Shown here piece after piece: positions 8,186 through 17,593 of a stretch of DNA of 64,000 bases; the stretch's first letter is position 1, and each line of letters starts with the position of its first letter. This DNA is from Edaphovirga cremea (GTDB lineage Bacteria; Pseudomonadota; Gammaproteobacteria; Enterobacterales; Enterobacteriaceae), in the NCBI RefSeq assembly GCF_003332275.1, contig NZ_QOVA01000007.1, positions 1 through 64,000 of the forward strand, read 5' to 3'. The position numbers and the translations under genes are program-made. Under the pieces are notes generated by a model, which was not told the origin of the DNA, did no database searches, and saw only the letters and a list, made by a program, of their open reading frames with translations.

Positions 8186-9376
8186 ATGACACTACTTAAC
8201 CCCTACTTTGGCGAATTTGGCGGCATGTACGTACCGCAAATTCTGATGCCCGCCTTGAAGCAGTTGGAAGAAGCCTTTGTCAGCGCGCAGAGCGATCCAG
8301 AATTCCAGGCTGAATTCCTGGATTTACTGAAGAATTATGCTGGCCGCCCCACGGCGTTGACGCTGTGTAAAAATCTGACCGCGGGCACCAAAACCAAGCT
8401 GTACCTGAAACGCGAAGACCTGCTGCACGGTGGCGCGCATAAAACCAACCAGGTGTTGGGTCAGGCCCTGCTCGCCAAGCGCATGGGCAAAAAAGAGATC
8501 ATCGCGGAAACCGGCGCAGGTCAGCACGGCGTCGCCTCCGCACTGGCCAGCGCCCTGCTTGGTCTGAAATGCCGCATCTATATGGGTGCCAAAGACATTG
8601 AACGCCAGTCACCGAACGTTTTCCGCATGCGCCTGATGGGAGCCGAAGTGATCCCTGTCCATAGCGGTTCTTCTACGCTGAAAGACGCATGCAACGAGGC
8701 GCTGCGCGACTGGTCTGGCAGTTATGAAACGGCGCATTACATGTTGGGTACCGCAGCGGGCCCGCACCCTTACCCAACCATCGTACGCGAATACCAGCGC
8801 ATGATCGGTGAAGAAACCAAAGCGCAGATGCTGGAGCGTGAAGGTTGTCTGCCGGATGCGGTGATCGCCTGCGTCGGCGGTGGCTCCAATGCCATCGGTA
8901 TGTTTGCCGATTTTATTGACGAACCCTCCGTCGGTCTGATTGGCGTCGAACCCGCCGGTCTCGGTATCGAATCGGGTCAGCACGGCGCGCCCTTGAAGCA
9001 TGGCCGCGTGGGCATCTATTTCGGGATGAAATCACCGATGATGCAAACATCCGAAGGTCAGATTGAAGAGTCCTACTCGCTTTCTGCCGGGCTTGATTTT
9101 CCCTCTGTCGGGCCACAGCACGCTTATCTCAACAGTATTGGCCGCGCCGAGTATGTGTCGGTTACCGATGATGAAGCTCTGGATGCGTTTAAAGCATTGT
9201 CGCGCCACGAAGGGATTATCCCGGCACTGGAATCTTCCCACGCGCTGGCCCATGCGCTGAGGATGATCAAGGCCGATCCGCAGAAAGAACAAATTCTGGT
9301 CGTCAACCTGTCCGGTCGCGGCGACAAGGACATCTTTACCGTTCATGACATCCTGAAAGCACGGGGAGAAATTTAA
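8186..9376 (+). CDS. trpB: Tryptophan synthase beta chain
   Basis: 396 residues, close to the E. coli length of 397. The PLP lysine lies in GGAHKTNQ near residue 86. The substrate loop [13 protein letters not shown] and the phosphate-binding loop [10 protein letters not shown] are intact. It condenses indole, channelled from TrpA, with serine to give tryptophan. Its TAA overlaps the trpA ATG (TAATG), coupling the subunits of the alpha2-beta2 complex. Confidence 0.97.
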   Translation: MTLLNPYFGEFGGMYVPQILMPALKQLEEAFVSAQSDPEFQAEFLDLLKNYAGRPTALTLCKNLTAGTKTKLYLKREDLLHGGAHKTNQVLGQALLAKRMGKKEIIAETGAGQHGVASALASALLGLKCRIYMGAKDIERQSPNVFRMRLMGAEVIPVHSGSSTLKDACNEALRDWSGSYETAHYMLGTAAGPHPYPTIVREYQRMIGEETKAQMLEREGCLPDAVIACVGGGSNAIGMFADFIDEPSVGLIGVEPAGLGIESGQHGAPLKHGRVGIYFGMKSPMMQTSEGQIEESYSLSAGLDFPSVGPQHAYLNSIGRAEYVSVTDDEALDAFKALSRHEGIIPALESSHALAHALRMIKADPQKEQILVVNLSGRGDKDIFTVHDILKARGEI

Positions 9377-10179
9377 TGGAACGTTATCAACAACTGTTCA
9401 CGCGTCTGAAGAGCAACAAACAAGGTGCGTTCGTTCCCTTTGTCACATTGGGCGATCCGGGTCCTGAACTTTCCCTGGCCATAATCGACACGCTGGTTGA
9501 GGCCGGTGCCGATGCACTGGAACTGGGCATTCCTTTCTCCGATCCGCTTGCTGATGGGCCCACGATCCAGAACGCCAATTTGCGTGCCTTCGCGTCAGGC
9601 GTGACACCCACTCACTGTTTCGAGATGTTGGCCGCCATTCGCCAAAAACATCCGGATATTCCCATTGGCCTGCTGATGTATGCCAATCTGGTGTTTCATA
9701 ACGACATTGATACTTTCTATCAACGCTGCGCCGAAGTCGGGGTAGACTCGGTATTGGTGGCTGATGTGCCTGTTGAAGAGTCAGCGCCATTCCGTAAAGC
9801 GGCATTGCGCCACGGGATTGCACCGATATTTATCTGCCCACCCAATGCTGATGACGCTTTGCTGCGTGAGATCTCTTCGCACGGGCGTGGCTATACTTAT
9901 CTGCTTTCAAGGGCCGGTGTAACCGGTGCAGAGACCCGTGCTCAACTGCCCTTGGGGCATTTGGTTGATAAGTTGCGTGAATACAATGCAGCTCCGCCTC
10001 TGCAAGGCTTTGGTATCTCAGAGCCCTCTCAGGTGAAAGAAGCGCTTGATGCCGGTGCAGCAGGGGCAATTTCAGGCTCGGCTATCGTCAAGATTATTGA
10101 AAATAACCACACTCAGCCCAAAGAGATGTTGGCGCAATTGTCCGCTTTTGTTAAGAAAATGAAGGCAGCCACGCTGTAA
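9376..10179 (+). CDS. trpA: Tryptophan synthase alpha chain
   Basis: 267 residues, a TIM barrel. Catalytic Glu is in [15 protein letters not shown] (Glu near 49) and catalytic Asp in [10 protein letters not shown] (Asp near 60-130 region). The phosphate-binding GFGIS and GAISGSAIV segments are intact. It cleaves indole-3-glycerol phosphate to indole and glyceraldehyde 3-phosphate. It is the last gene of the trp operon; a hairpin follows 33 bp after the stop. Confidence 0.97.
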   Translation: MERYQQLFTRLKSNKQGAFVPFVTLGDPGPELSLAIIDTLVEAGADALELGIPFSDPLADGPTIQNANLRAFASGVTPTHCFEMLAAIRQKHPDIPIGLLMYANLVFHNDIDTFYQRCAEVGVDSVLVADVPVEESAPFRKAALRHGIAPIFICPPNADDALLREISSHGRGYTYLLSRAGVTGAETRAQLPLGHLVDKLREYNAAPPLQGFGISEPSQVKEALDAGAAGAISGSAIVKIIENNHTQPKEMLAQLSAFVKKMKAATL

Positions 10180-10212
10180 TTACTGATTAATTACGCTTTG
10201 GTTACGTCTCCA

Positions 10213-10239
10213 GCCCCGATCCTTTTTCAGGATTGGGGC
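10213..10239 (+). terminator. trp operon terminator
   Basis: GCCCCGATCC pairs with GGATTGGGGC (one wobble pair) around a 7-nt loop, followed by AACTTCCCCTTT. It is placed directly after trpA. Confidence 0.8.
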
Positions 10240-10405
10240 GAAACTTCCCCTTTAGTGCCTTTTTCATATCCAAAATTTGTATATATCCTGTTAATAAACC
10301 ACACTTAAAATAGTCCGCGTGATATCGAAACTCGATAAAGCGTGCCTTGGATGGTTTCGACAATCCTTTACCCGGTTTTAATCACAGATTGCATGGAGAG
10401 TAATT

Positions 10406-10720
10406 ATGAAGCTATTGAAAACCTTGTCCTCCGTTTGCATGGCTGTTGTCGTCGTCTTTGCGGTAGCCGCATGCGCACCTACACAAAAATCAGAGGGGAC
10501 GGGTGGTTATATAGATGACACAGTTGTTACTACCAAAGTGAAAACGGCGTTGCTGAATGATAAAGCCATCAAATCAACTGAAATCAGCGTCGAAACCTTT
10601 AAAGGTCGCGTACAGCTAAGCGGCTTTGTCAGTTCAAGTGCAGATGCGAATCGTGCCGTTCAGGTAACCCGCGGCGTGGCCGGCGTGAAGTCTGTTGAAA
10701 ACGTGATGCAGATTAAATAG
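10406..10720 (+). CDS. BON-domain lipoprotein
   Basis: 104 residues. The signal peptide ends in the lipobox AVAAC, so Cys23 is the predicted lipidated residue. A single BON domain (about residues 38-104) has the pattern IDDTVVTTKVKTALLNDKAIKSTEI then GRVQLSGFVSS and VAGVKSVENVM. BON lipoproteins of the OsmY/DolP type sit in the periplasm or outer membrane and help envelope integrity under osmotic or other stress. Start ATG has GGAG nearby. It forms a single-gene unit between trpA and convergent ompW, sharing a bidirectional terminator with it. The specific role is not known from sequence. Confidence 0.85.
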   Translation: MKLLKTLSSVCMAVVVVFAVAACAPTQKSEGTGGYIDDTVVTTKVKTALLNDKAIKSTEISVETFKGRVQLSGFVSSSADANRAVQVTRGVAGVKSVENVMQIK

Positions 10721-10749
10721 TTTGGCGCAGTAAAGAGACAAGAATACGA

Positions 10750-10778
10750 AAGGGGCGCCGTTTAATTGTGCGCCCCTT
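10750..10778 (+). terminator. Bidirectional terminator between the BON lipoprotein gene and ompW
   Basis: AAGGGGCGC (10750-10758) pairs perfectly with GCGCCCCTT (10770-10778) around an 11-nt loop. The A-run and T-run ends suit termination from both sides of this convergent pair. Confidence 0.8.
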
Positions 10779-10817
10779 TGCAATTTATAGTGACAATCGT
10801 CAGTGCTACTCAGCTTA

Positions 10818-11453
10818 TCAGAAGCGATAACCTGCACTGAACATGAATACCCACGGATCCAGACGTGTACTAATGCTCTGATGCTCGCCACCGGCCACAT
10901 CAAAATCAACGTCTGTCTCGATATTCATCCACCACACCGACATGTTGATCAACCAGTTTTCATTGACCAGATAATCCAGGCCAGCCTGTCCTGCAATGCC
11001 CCACGAATCTTTCATGCTGAGATTGCTCAGGCCTGCATTCGATCCTGTATCGTTGAATTTTTCATCAAAGAAGGTGGTGTAGTTGACACCGATACCAAGA
11101 TAAGGACGTAACGCATCGCGCTTATCCCCAAAATAGTATTGCGCCATCAACGTTGGCGGCAAATGTCTCACTTCGGCAATGGTGCCAAGCGCGTTCAGGC
11201 CGACCTTATGCTGGAACGGGGTAGCCGCCAGCAATTCAACGCCAATGTTATCAGTGATGAGATAACTTAAGGTCAACCCTAACTGGGTATTGTTGCTTAC
11301 GTCAAAAGAGCCCAGACCTAACACATTGTCCGAACCTTCAGTAGGACGAGCTGTTGCAGTACCTGCACGGAAAATGAAATCTCCGGCTTCATGTGCGCTT
11401 ACTGCGCCCGGCAACAGAGCTGCCAAAAAAAGAAACAAAGGTGCCTTTTTCAT
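10818..11453 (-). CDS. ompW: Outer membrane protein OmpW
   Basis: 211 residues. A signal peptide ends at VSA near residue 20, followed by alternating beta-strand segments and the C-terminal signature SAGYRF with terminal Phe, typical of outer-membrane beta barrels. OmpW is an 8-stranded barrel with a hydrophobic channel, linked to oxygen availability and to colicin S4 and stress response in E. coli. AAGGA lies 8-12 nt before the ATG. A perfect FNR box stands about 147 bp upstream, in keeping with known anaerobic control of ompW. Confidence 0.95.
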   Translation of the reverse strand: MKKAPLFLFLAALLPGAVSAHEAGDFIFRAGTATARPTEGSDNVLGLGSFDVSNNTQLGLTLSYLITDNIGVELLAATPFQHKVGLNALGTIAEVRHLPPTLMAQYYFGDKRDALRPYLGIGVNYTTFFDEKFNDTGSNAGLSNLSMKDSWGIAGQAGLDYLVNENWLINMSVWWMNIETDVDFDVAGGEHQSISTRLDPWVFMFSAGYRF

Positions 11454-11599
11454 TGTCCATATCCTTTATGGGGTTTATGTCTCCGACGCAATATACTTAC
11501 AATTGGGTAGACTTGATCGGTGTTCGATCACATCTTTACAATGAAAGTTACAAAAATCTACTCTTCTCAATTCCCCCTAACCTATTAAAAAGATAAGAG

Positions 11600-11613
11600 T
11601 TGATCTACATCAA
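11600..11613 (-). promoter_or_regulatory. FNR-type box upstream of ompW
   Basis: TTGATCTACATCAA is a perfect match to the FNR consensus TTGAT-N4-ATCAA. It lies in the 290-bp divergent region between ompW (minus) and the YkgJ-type gene (plus), 147 bp upstream of the ompW start and 131 bp upstream of the other gene. Confidence 0.8.
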
Positions 11614-11743
11614 AAATGACGTTTTTTTTGTTTATGGATCTCTGGCGTGATAATTGAGTTGCTATACTTGTTAGCGCTGCGTAATTTGCTATTTCCCACT
11701 AGGGTTTGGTTCGAAACCGTGAAGGGGTCGGTGGATAATCAAG

Positions 11744-12163
11744 ATGAGCGAAAATCTGAATCCGTGCGTGAGCTGTGGCGCATGCTGCGCCTATTTCCGC
11801 GTCTCTTTTTATTGGGCTGAATCTGAAGATGGCGGCGGGATGGTTCCTTCCTCCCTGACAGAACCAGTCACTCCCTTCCTGAGTTGTATGCAAGGAACAA
11901 ACTGTAAAACCCCGCGCTGTATTGCGCTTGAGGGTGAAATTGGTCAATCAGTGTCTTGCTCGATCTATCTTAACCGTCCCTCTCCCTGTCGCGAGTTTGA
12001 TATGTCGGGTGAGCACGGAATCCATAGCGAAACCTGCGATCGCGCACGGGCGCACTATGGTCTTCCCGCTCTCCCGGTAAACTTTGCGATCGATAAATCT
12101 GTCTCGGATATCATGACAGTGGGGTGCAACAGGGCCCCGGAACAGGGTACAATCGCGACCTGA
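11744..12163 (+). CDS. YkgJ-family zinc/iron-chelating cysteine-cluster protein
   Basis: 139 residues. The N-terminal CVSCGACC cluster (Cys 8, 11, 14, 15), followed by Cys near 48, 54, 59, 72 and later positions, marks the YkgJ/CxxCxxCC family, thought to bind Zn or Fe-S. The segment [14 protein letters not shown] is the usual family end motif. No enzymatic activity is established. It is followed by yciC with 32 bp between. Confidence 0.85.
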   Translation: MSENLNPCVSCGACCAYFRVSFYWAESEDGGGMVPSSLTEPVTPFLSCMQGTNCKTPRCIALEGEIGQSVSCSIYLNRPSPCREFDMSGEHGIHSETCDRARAHYGLPALPVNFAIDKSVSDIMTVGCNRAPEQGTIAT

Positions 12164-12195
12164 TTGTTATTTTGTTTTATCGCCAAGGAGCCTTC

Positions 12196-12957
12196 ATGCC
12201 TATCACGGCCAGTTCGTTGTACCGTGACAGTTTCAATTTTATGCGTAATCAGCTTGTCAGTATCATTCTGCTGGCGCTGATTACTGCATTTATTACCGTC
12301 ATTTTGAATCAGGTGTTTATCCCGGACAGCGAACAGCTACAACTGCTGGCGACGACTGAAAACGACTTTACTGCATCCGCCGGCATGGGGATTCAGGAGA
12401 TCGTTCAGCAGATGTCGCCAGAACAGCAGATGGTGCTGCTCAAAGTCTCCGCCGCCGCGACGTTTTCAGCGTTGGTGGGAAATGTTTTGTTGGTTGGTGG
12501 GATGCTGACACTTATTCAACTGGTATCGGAAGGTAAACGTACCAGCGCACTGCGTGCCATCGGCGCGGCTGCACCGGTATTACCGCGCATTCTGTTATTG
12601 ATGTTTATCTGTACCCTGCTCGTTCAATTGGGTTTGACGCTGTTTGTTGTGCCCGGTGTGATTCTGGCAATCTCTTTCTCGCTGGCGCCGATCATTATCA
12701 CTACCGATAAAGTCGGCGTATTTGGGGCGATGAGAAGCAGTTGTAAACTGGCGTTTGCCAATGCCCGATTGATCGTTCCGGCCATGATGATGTGGTTGCT
12801 GGCGAAACTCGTTCTTCTGTTGCTGGTCAGTCGCCTGACCGTTCTGAGCCCGACCGTTGCTACCGTCCTTCTTGGTGCGTTGAGCAATCTGGTTTCAGCG
12901 CTGCTGTTGATTTACCTGTTCCGCTTATACATGCTGCTGCGCAATACGGCTGCATAA
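12196..12957 (+). CDS. yciC: YciC, UPF0259 inner membrane protein
   Basis: 253 residues from ATG at 12196, chosen because AAGGAG lies 5 nt upstream and the protein then aligns with E. coli YciC from its first residue ([19 protein letters not shown]). An earlier in-frame ATG would add 24 residues overlapping the previous gene. About six membrane helices are visible, with a soluble loop near residues 45-75 ([11 protein letters not shown]). Function unknown; it belongs with yciB and yciA in the conserved yciCBA cluster, although a SulP gene is inserted between yciC and yciB here. Confidence 0.93.
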   Translation: MPITASSLYRDSFNFMRNQLVSIILLALITAFITVILNQVFIPDSEQLQLLATTENDFTASAGMGIQEIVQQMSPEQQMVLLKVSAAATFSALVGNVLLVGGMLTLIQLVSEGKRTSALRAIGAAAPVLPRILLLMFICTLLVQLGLTLFVVPGVILAISFSLAPIIITTDKVGVFGAMRSSCKLAFANARLIVPAMMMWLLAKLVLLLLVSRLTVLSPTVATVLLGALSNLVSALLLIYLFRLYMLLRNTAA

Positions 12958-13000
12958 CGAAACGCCAAACGACTATTTTATCCGTGTTGCTGGCCTGATA

Positions 13001-13032
13001 TGCCAGTCGGTTCTGCCGACTGGCATTTTTTT
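13001..13032 (+). terminator. Terminator after yciC
   Basis: TGCCAGTCGG and CCGACTGGCA form a perfect 10-bp stem with a 5-nt loop, followed by seven Ts. It separates yciC from the convergent SulP gene. Confidence 0.93.
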
Positions 13033-13058
13033 CCCTGAACACGAACAGTCTGGCGGAA

Positions 13059-14780
13059 CTACCCTTCGCTCTCGGGGATCTGCGGTTTGTCTGCTGCCTG
13101 CTCTTTACTCTGTATCAACTTCAATGCCAGATACAAATCCGGAACGAGGACAATGTCGCTGTCGCGCCCGCTCACTCGATTGATGCGGAACCAACGCGTC
13201 AGTTCCGTGCGACGCCCCGCCAGCACCAGTGTGATATTTCTCTGCTTGAGATCGCGCTTCAACTCATCAATCGACGCAAGAACGCTGATATCGGCATGGG
13301 TAAAACTGGCCACGGCATCAATCACCACCCAACGCGGGTGGAACGGCGTACCGTCAACAAGATTGAGAATGCGACGCTTGAAGTAGGCGACGTTGAAGTA
13401 AGTCAGTGGTGAATTAAAACGATACATCATGACGCCGGGAACGGGTTTGATACCGTTGCCGTTGCCCATCGAATGGATCATTCCCTCATGATTAACGCCC
13501 AGCAGTTGTTCCGTAGGGCGAAATACCGTCCGCAGGAACTGTAACAATCCCAGCAACACCGCCAGCCCGATACCGCTGATAACCCCAACCAGCAGCACGG
13601 ATAAAAAGGTAAAGACGGCCAGACTGAATGCTTGTCTGTTACGGCGGCGTAATTGCCAAATGCCACGAAAATCGATGAGCGTCCAGGAGGCATACATCAA
13701 CACCACGCCCAAGGCGCAGACGGGAATATACTTCAACGGTGACGTCAAAAAGAACAGCACACAGGCAATCGCAAGCGCAGCAATAATTGATACCAGTTGG
13801 CTTTTCCCCCCATTGGCGTCATTCACTGCGGTGCGCGAATCCGCCCCGCTGATGGCAAAGCCCTGTGATAGCCCTGATACGATATTAATGATGCCCAACG
13901 CGCGGAATTCTTCATCCGCATTCACTTCATAGCCATTTTTACTGGCAAAACTTCGCGCCGTCAGCATCATGCTGACAAAACTCACCACGGCCAGGTTGAG
14001 TGCCGGAATCACCAGATCGCGCAGCAGGCCCGGTTGAAAATCAGGCCATTGCACCATCGGCAGTATCCCGCTGAATCCTTCGACCGTCATTACACCGTGA
14101 GAAGAGAGATCTCCCGCCCAAACCACGAGCATGGCAACAATGATCGCCAGTAGCGGCGCGGGCCAGCCCGGTCGCAATTTTTTCACACCAAAAAGTACTA
14201 CGGCAGTCACAAGCGCAACACCCAACGTGGGCAGATGGCTGTGCAGCAGCGCCGGAGGAATGGCATAGATCCGCTCGATCAATTGCGATGGCGGAAGGCT
14301 GAAACCAGACACCTTTGAAATCTGATCAACAAAAATAGTAATTGCGACACCATTAAGCAGGCCGCTGAGTATCGGGCGGGAGAGCAAGTCAGCCAACGCA
14401 CCCAACCTGAAACGGCTGGCGAGCAGGCACCAGCCTCCCATCATGAGCGTCATCATTATGGTCAATTGCCAGTGCAAATCGCTCTGTCCGGCAGCCAGAG
14501 GCGTGACGACAGCGGCGATGACCGCGCAGGTGGCCGCATCGGGGCCAACGATCAGTTGGCGTGAGGAACCGAAGATCGCATAAGCAATCATGGGCAAAAT
14601 ACAGGAATAGAGTCCCACCACGGCACCGACGCCCGCCAATTCGGCATAGGCAATCGCTACCGGTAGCGCCACTGCCGCGACAGAAAGTCCCGCGCGAATA
14701 TCATCCTTCAACCAATCGCGCTGATATTGGCGTAAATTAGTCAACCCTGGGGTCCAGCGCGCAAAAGATCTGAACTGCAT
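13059..14780 (-). CDS. SulP-family anion transporter with STAS domain
   Basis: 573 residues. The N-terminal membrane domain (about residues 25-410) has roughly a dozen helices and the SulP signature VAAVALPVAIAYAELAGV near residue 35. The C-terminal STAS domain (about 445-555) contains WVVIDAVASFTHADISVLAS. Family members move sulfate, bicarbonate or dicarboxylates; DauA of E. coli is the best-known relative, but the substrate here cannot be read from sequence. It lies on the minus strand between yciC and yciB, a place where E. coli has no such gene. Confidence 0.88.
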   Translation of the reverse strand: MQFRSFARWTPGLTNLRQYQRDWLKDDIRAGLSVAAVALPVAIAYAELAGVGAVVGLYSCILPMIAYAIFGSSRQLIVGPDAATCAVIAAVVTPLAAGQSDLHWQLTIMMTLMMGGWCLLASRFRLGALADLLSRPILSGLLNGVAITIFVDQISKVSGFSLPPSQLIERIYAIPPALLHSHLPTLGVALVTAVVLFGVKKLRPGWPAPLLAIIVAMLVVWAGDLSSHGVMTVEGFSGILPMVQWPDFQPGLLRDLVIPALNLAVVSFVSMMLTARSFASKNGYEVNADEEFRALGIINIVSGLSQGFAISGADSRTAVNDANGGKSQLVSIIAALAIACVLFFLTSPLKYIPVCALGVVLMYASWTLIDFRGIWQLRRRNRQAFSLAVFTFLSVLLVGVISGIGLAVLLGLLQFLRTVFRPTEQLLGVNHEGMIHSMGNGNGIKPVPGVMMYRFNSPLTYFNVAYFKRRILNLVDGTPFHPRWVVIDAVASFTHADISVLASIDELKRDLKQRNITLVLAGRRTELTRWFRINRVSGRDSDIVLVPDLYLALKLIQSKEQAADKPQIPESEG

Positions 14781-15012
14781 AGTTAATTCCGTAATATTGA
14801 TGGGGCCAATAATGGCGGCATATAATGCGTTTTCAGGCGGCAGGTTGCAACTGACCTACGGCGCAGGTTGCTGCCAAAAGTAATGTTATGCAAATAATCG
14901 TGACTCTTAGCCCGCTTACGCTATGAAAAGCGGATAATGCGCATTGGTCTACGGTACACAGCCCCCATCGAATCCGGTATAGTCGGGCGATGAACAAATG
15001 ATGGATTGAAGC

Positions 15013-15558
15013 ATGAAGCAGTTTCTCGATTTTCTTCCCCTGATTGTATTTTTTGTCTTTTATAAACTGTATGACATTTATTATGCGTCTGGTGCCCTGA
15101 TTGCGGCCACTGCGCTGGCGCTGATTTTTACCTGGCTGAAATACCGTAAAATAGAAAAAATGACGCTGATTACTTTCGTCATGGTGGCTGTGTTCGGTAC
15201 GTTGACGCTGGTGTTCCATAACGATCTGTTTATCAAATGGAAAGTCACGGTGATCTATGCGCTGTTCGCCATTGCCCTGCTGGTCAGTCAGGTGATCCTG
15301 AAAAAACCGCTGATCCAACGGATGCTGGGTAAAGAACTGACGCTACCGGATGCCGTATGGGGCAAACTCAATATAGCCTGGTCGCTGTTTTTCCTGCTGT
15401 GCGGGCTGGCAAATATCTATGTCGCCTTCTGGCTACCGCAAAGCGTTTGGGTTAACTTTAAAGTATTCGGCCTGACCGCACTGACCCTGGTATTTACCCT
15501 GATCAGCGGGGTTTATATCTATAAGCACATGCCTGAAGAACAAAAAAAATCAGACTGA
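15013..15558 (+). CDS. yciB: YciB, inner membrane-spanning protein (septation protein A homologue)
   Basis: 181 residues, E. coli length 179. Five membrane helices and the family opening [18 protein letters not shown] are seen. YciB affects cell-envelope synthesis and interacts with division and elongation proteins; it was named IspZ/IspA in Shigella for its effect on septation. It is followed by yciA 62 bp downstream, as in E. coli. Confidence 0.95.
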   Translation: MKQFLDFLPLIVFFVFYKLYDIYYASGALIAATALALIFTWLKYRKIEKMTLITFVMVAVFGTLTLVFHNDLFIKWKVTVIYALFAIALLVSQVILKKPLIQRMLGKELTLPDAVWGKLNIAWSLFFLLCGLANIYVAFWLPQSVWVNFKVFGLTALTLVFTLISGVYIYKHMPEEQKKSD

Positions 15559-15620
15559 ATTTATGAGCATGCCCGAATCTGGGCATGCATTTTGTCGACT
15601 CCTGTGTGAAGCATAGTGTA

Positions 15621-16046
15621 ATGAACGAAAAACAGAGTTTTCCCAACGGTGAATTGGTATTGAGAACGTTGGCGATGCCCGCCGATACCAATGCAAACGG
15701 CGATATTTTCGGTGGTTGGCTGATGTCGCAAATGGACATGGGCGGCGCGATTCAAGCCAAGGAAATTGCTGAAGGACGTGTGGTCACCGTTCGAGTGGAT
15801 GGCATGACATTCCTGAAACCCGTGGCCGTGGGCGATGTGGTGTGTTGTTATGCCCGTTGCATGCGCACGGGGCGCAGCTCCATTACGATCAACGTGGAAG
15901 TCTGGGTCAAGAAGGTCTCTTCGGCACCGATTGGCCAGCGTTACCGCGCAACCGAAGCGGTGTTTACCTACGTCGCGGTAGATGATGAAGGAATGCCCCG
16001 TCAGTTACCCGAAGGTAAAGACAATTTCCGCGTCGGTTTCGAATAA
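15621..16046 (+). CDS. yciA: Acyl-CoA thioesterase YciA
   Basis: 141 residues from ATG at 15621 (MNEKQSFPNGELVLRTLAMP), which aligns with E. coli YciA; an in-frame ATG at 15585 would add 12 unlike residues, and neither has a strong ribosome-binding site. Hotdog fold with the catalytic motif DTNANGDIFGGWLMSQMD and VDGMTFLKPVAVGDVV. It hydrolyses a broad range of acyl-CoAs and is thought to balance acyl-CoA pools for membrane synthesis. A bidirectional terminator separates it from convergent tonB. Confidence 0.93.
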   Translation: MNEKQSFPNGELVLRTLAMPADTNANGDIFGGWLMSQMDMGGAIQAKEIAEGRVVTVRVDGMTFLKPVAVGDVVCCYARCMRTGRSSITINVEVWVKKVSSAPIGQRYRATEAVFTYVAVDDEGMPRQLPEGKDNFRVGFE

Positions 16047-16095
16047 CGTTGCTGGAAGTCGTGTTAGCAGGTTTTTCAGTCTAACCATCAAAGAT

Positions 16096-16133
16096 AAAAA
16101 ACCGGATCGCTGTCATGCAACGATCCGGTTTTT
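16096..16133 (+). terminator. Bidirectional terminator between yciA and tonB
   Basis: AACCGGATCG (16100-16109) pairs with CGATCCGGTT (16121-16130), with an A run before and a T run after, so it works for both convergent genes. Confidence 0.93.
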
Positions 16134-16151
16134 TATTGGCTGTTGAATAGG

Positions 16152-16904
16152 TTATTCCATCCGTGTACTGCCATCGATGCGAAAGACAATAGTCACCACC
16201 AGATCTTTGGCTTCTTTCGCTTCATAGCGCCATTTACGCATCGCCTGTTTCACTTCGCGCTCAAACATATTAGGCGGTTCGGCAGAAAGCACCCGGAAGT
16301 TACTGACGCGCCCATCGCTGTCGACATCAAATTGCACTTTCACCCGACCTTCCAGATTCAACGCAAATGCACGTGACGGGTATTGCGGTTCGGTCCGCTG
16401 CAAAGGCCGTGGCCCTTTATTGACCGTTGTACCTGGTGCTGGCGCGGCCGGAGCCGGGTTTACCGGTGCCGGGAGATCGGCTGTTTTCGGCGTCGTATTC
16501 AGCACTGGCGCTGGTGACGGTGTAACCTCGCGCTTAACCGGTTTCACCTCTTTCCTGGGCTTCGGTTTCTCAACCTTTTTCTCAACCGGTTTCGGTTTCG
16601 GCTTAGGTAAAGGCACCGCTTCCGGTGGCGGTTCCGGCTCCGGTTCGGGTTCTATTTGTGGTTCCGGTTCTGGCTCTGGTTGCGGCTGAGCCTGGGGTTG
16701 TTCTGGCTCTACAGGTTTTGGCTGCTCAAAATCGGCTGGGTTTACCATCATCACACTGATAGGCGTATCCAACTGTTGTGGCATCGACATTTCCTGGTTC
16801 ATTGAAGCGTAAAGCAACCCTGCAACCAACGCGCTGTGCAAACCGGCTGAAAAAATCACCGGTAATGAAATCCTGCGAGCGAATGAAATCTGTTTTAGCG
16901 GCAT
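16152..16904 (-). CDS. tonB: TonB energy-transducing protein
   Basis: 250 residues. A single N-terminal membrane anchor (about residues 12-34) contains the SxxxH signature as [12 protein letters not shown] long Pro-rich spacer (about 60-125) has Glu-Pro repeats followed by Lys-Pro repeats. The C-terminal domain includes [20 protein letters not shown] and MRKWRYEA. With ExbB/ExbD it passes proton-motive-force energy to outer-membrane iron-siderophore and B12 receptors. An AT-rich segment with partial Fur-box similarity lies upstream. Confidence 0.95.
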   Translation of the reverse strand: MPLKQISFARRISLPVIFSAGLHSALVAGLLYASMNQEMSMPQQLDTPISVMMVNPADFEQPKPVEPEQPQAQPQPEPEPEPQIEPEPEPEPPPEAVPLPKPKPKPVEKKVEKPKPRKEVKPVKREVTPSPAPVLNTTPKTADLPAPVNPAPAAPAPGTTVNKGPRPLQRTEPQYPSRAFALNLEGRVKVQFDVDSDGRVSNFRVLSAEPPNMFEREVKQAMRKWRYEAKEAKDLVVTIVFRIDGSTRME

Positions 16905-16940
16905 AATGATTCTGTTTCCTCTGGAGCCGCAAGTTTAAAT

Positions 16941-16959
16941 GCAAATAGCAATCATATTC
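16941..16959 (-). promoter_or_regulatory. Possible Fur box upstream of tonB
   Basis: GCAAATAGCAATCATATTC agrees with the 19-bp Fur consensus at 12 positions by eye. It lies 37-55 bp upstream of the tonB ATG. tonB is Fur-regulated in relatives. The match is only moderate. Confidence 0.35.
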
Positions 16960-17095
16960 AATAAGGATTCACCAAGTATTGCCCGGATTGCGTAAATTAG
17001 TTGAAATGTCCATTTACCGCAAAGTCCTTCCCTTGATGATAATTCTTACGCTATGTTATTCGCTCGGACTATCCAGATGATTTTAAAGGTGAAAG

Positions 17096-17392
17096 ATGCT
17101 CTACGTAATTTATGCTGAAGACCATGCCGATTCACTGGCCAATCGCACGTCATCCTGCCCTGCCCATGTGGCGCGCTTGCAAGCGCTGCGCGATCAGGGC
17201 CGTCTGGTGATGGCCGGCCCCCATCCGGCGATCGACAGCATCGATCCCGGCGACGCGGGTTTTACCGGTTCGACCATCATCACCGAATTCTCTTCCCTGG
17301 CTGAAGCCAAAAGCTGGGCAGACGCCGATCCCTATCTGGCCGCCGGCGTGTACAAGACGGTGACGGTAAAACCCTTCAAGAAAACGTTCTGA
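17096..17392 (+). CDS. yciI: YciI-family protein
   Basis: 98 residues, full length for the family. The ferredoxin-like fold contains the conserved opening MLYVIYAED, the [21 protein letters not shown] stretch with the His/Asp pair proposed as an active site, and the ending [17 protein letters not shown]. Reaction unknown. It is next to tonB as in E. coli. AAGGTG lies 5 nt before the ATG. Confidence 0.93.
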   Translation: MLYVIYAEDHADSLANRTSSCPAHVARLQALRDQGRLVMAGPHPAIDSIDPGDAGFTGSTIITEFSSLAEAKSWADADPYLAAGVYKTVTVKPFKKTF

Positions 17393-17593
17393 TTCAGCAC
17401 GGCATCCGTTGTCGGAGTGGTGAGAAGTCTACCACTCCCCCCACAGACGATCATTGATCTGGTCAGAATGGTGATCACGGTTAATAATGTTCTGACTATC
17501 CTCAACTTCTGGGTTCTGTCAGCCTTTGGCTCACTGCGCAGCCATCAACCAAGTGAAAAGAAATTTGTGTATTCATCATCGGAGTCTTCCCCC

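Noticed and set aside
16420-16689. Gly/Ser-rich plus-strand frame of 89 codons
   Set aside because: Antisense shadow of the Pro/Glu/Lys-rich spacer of tonB.
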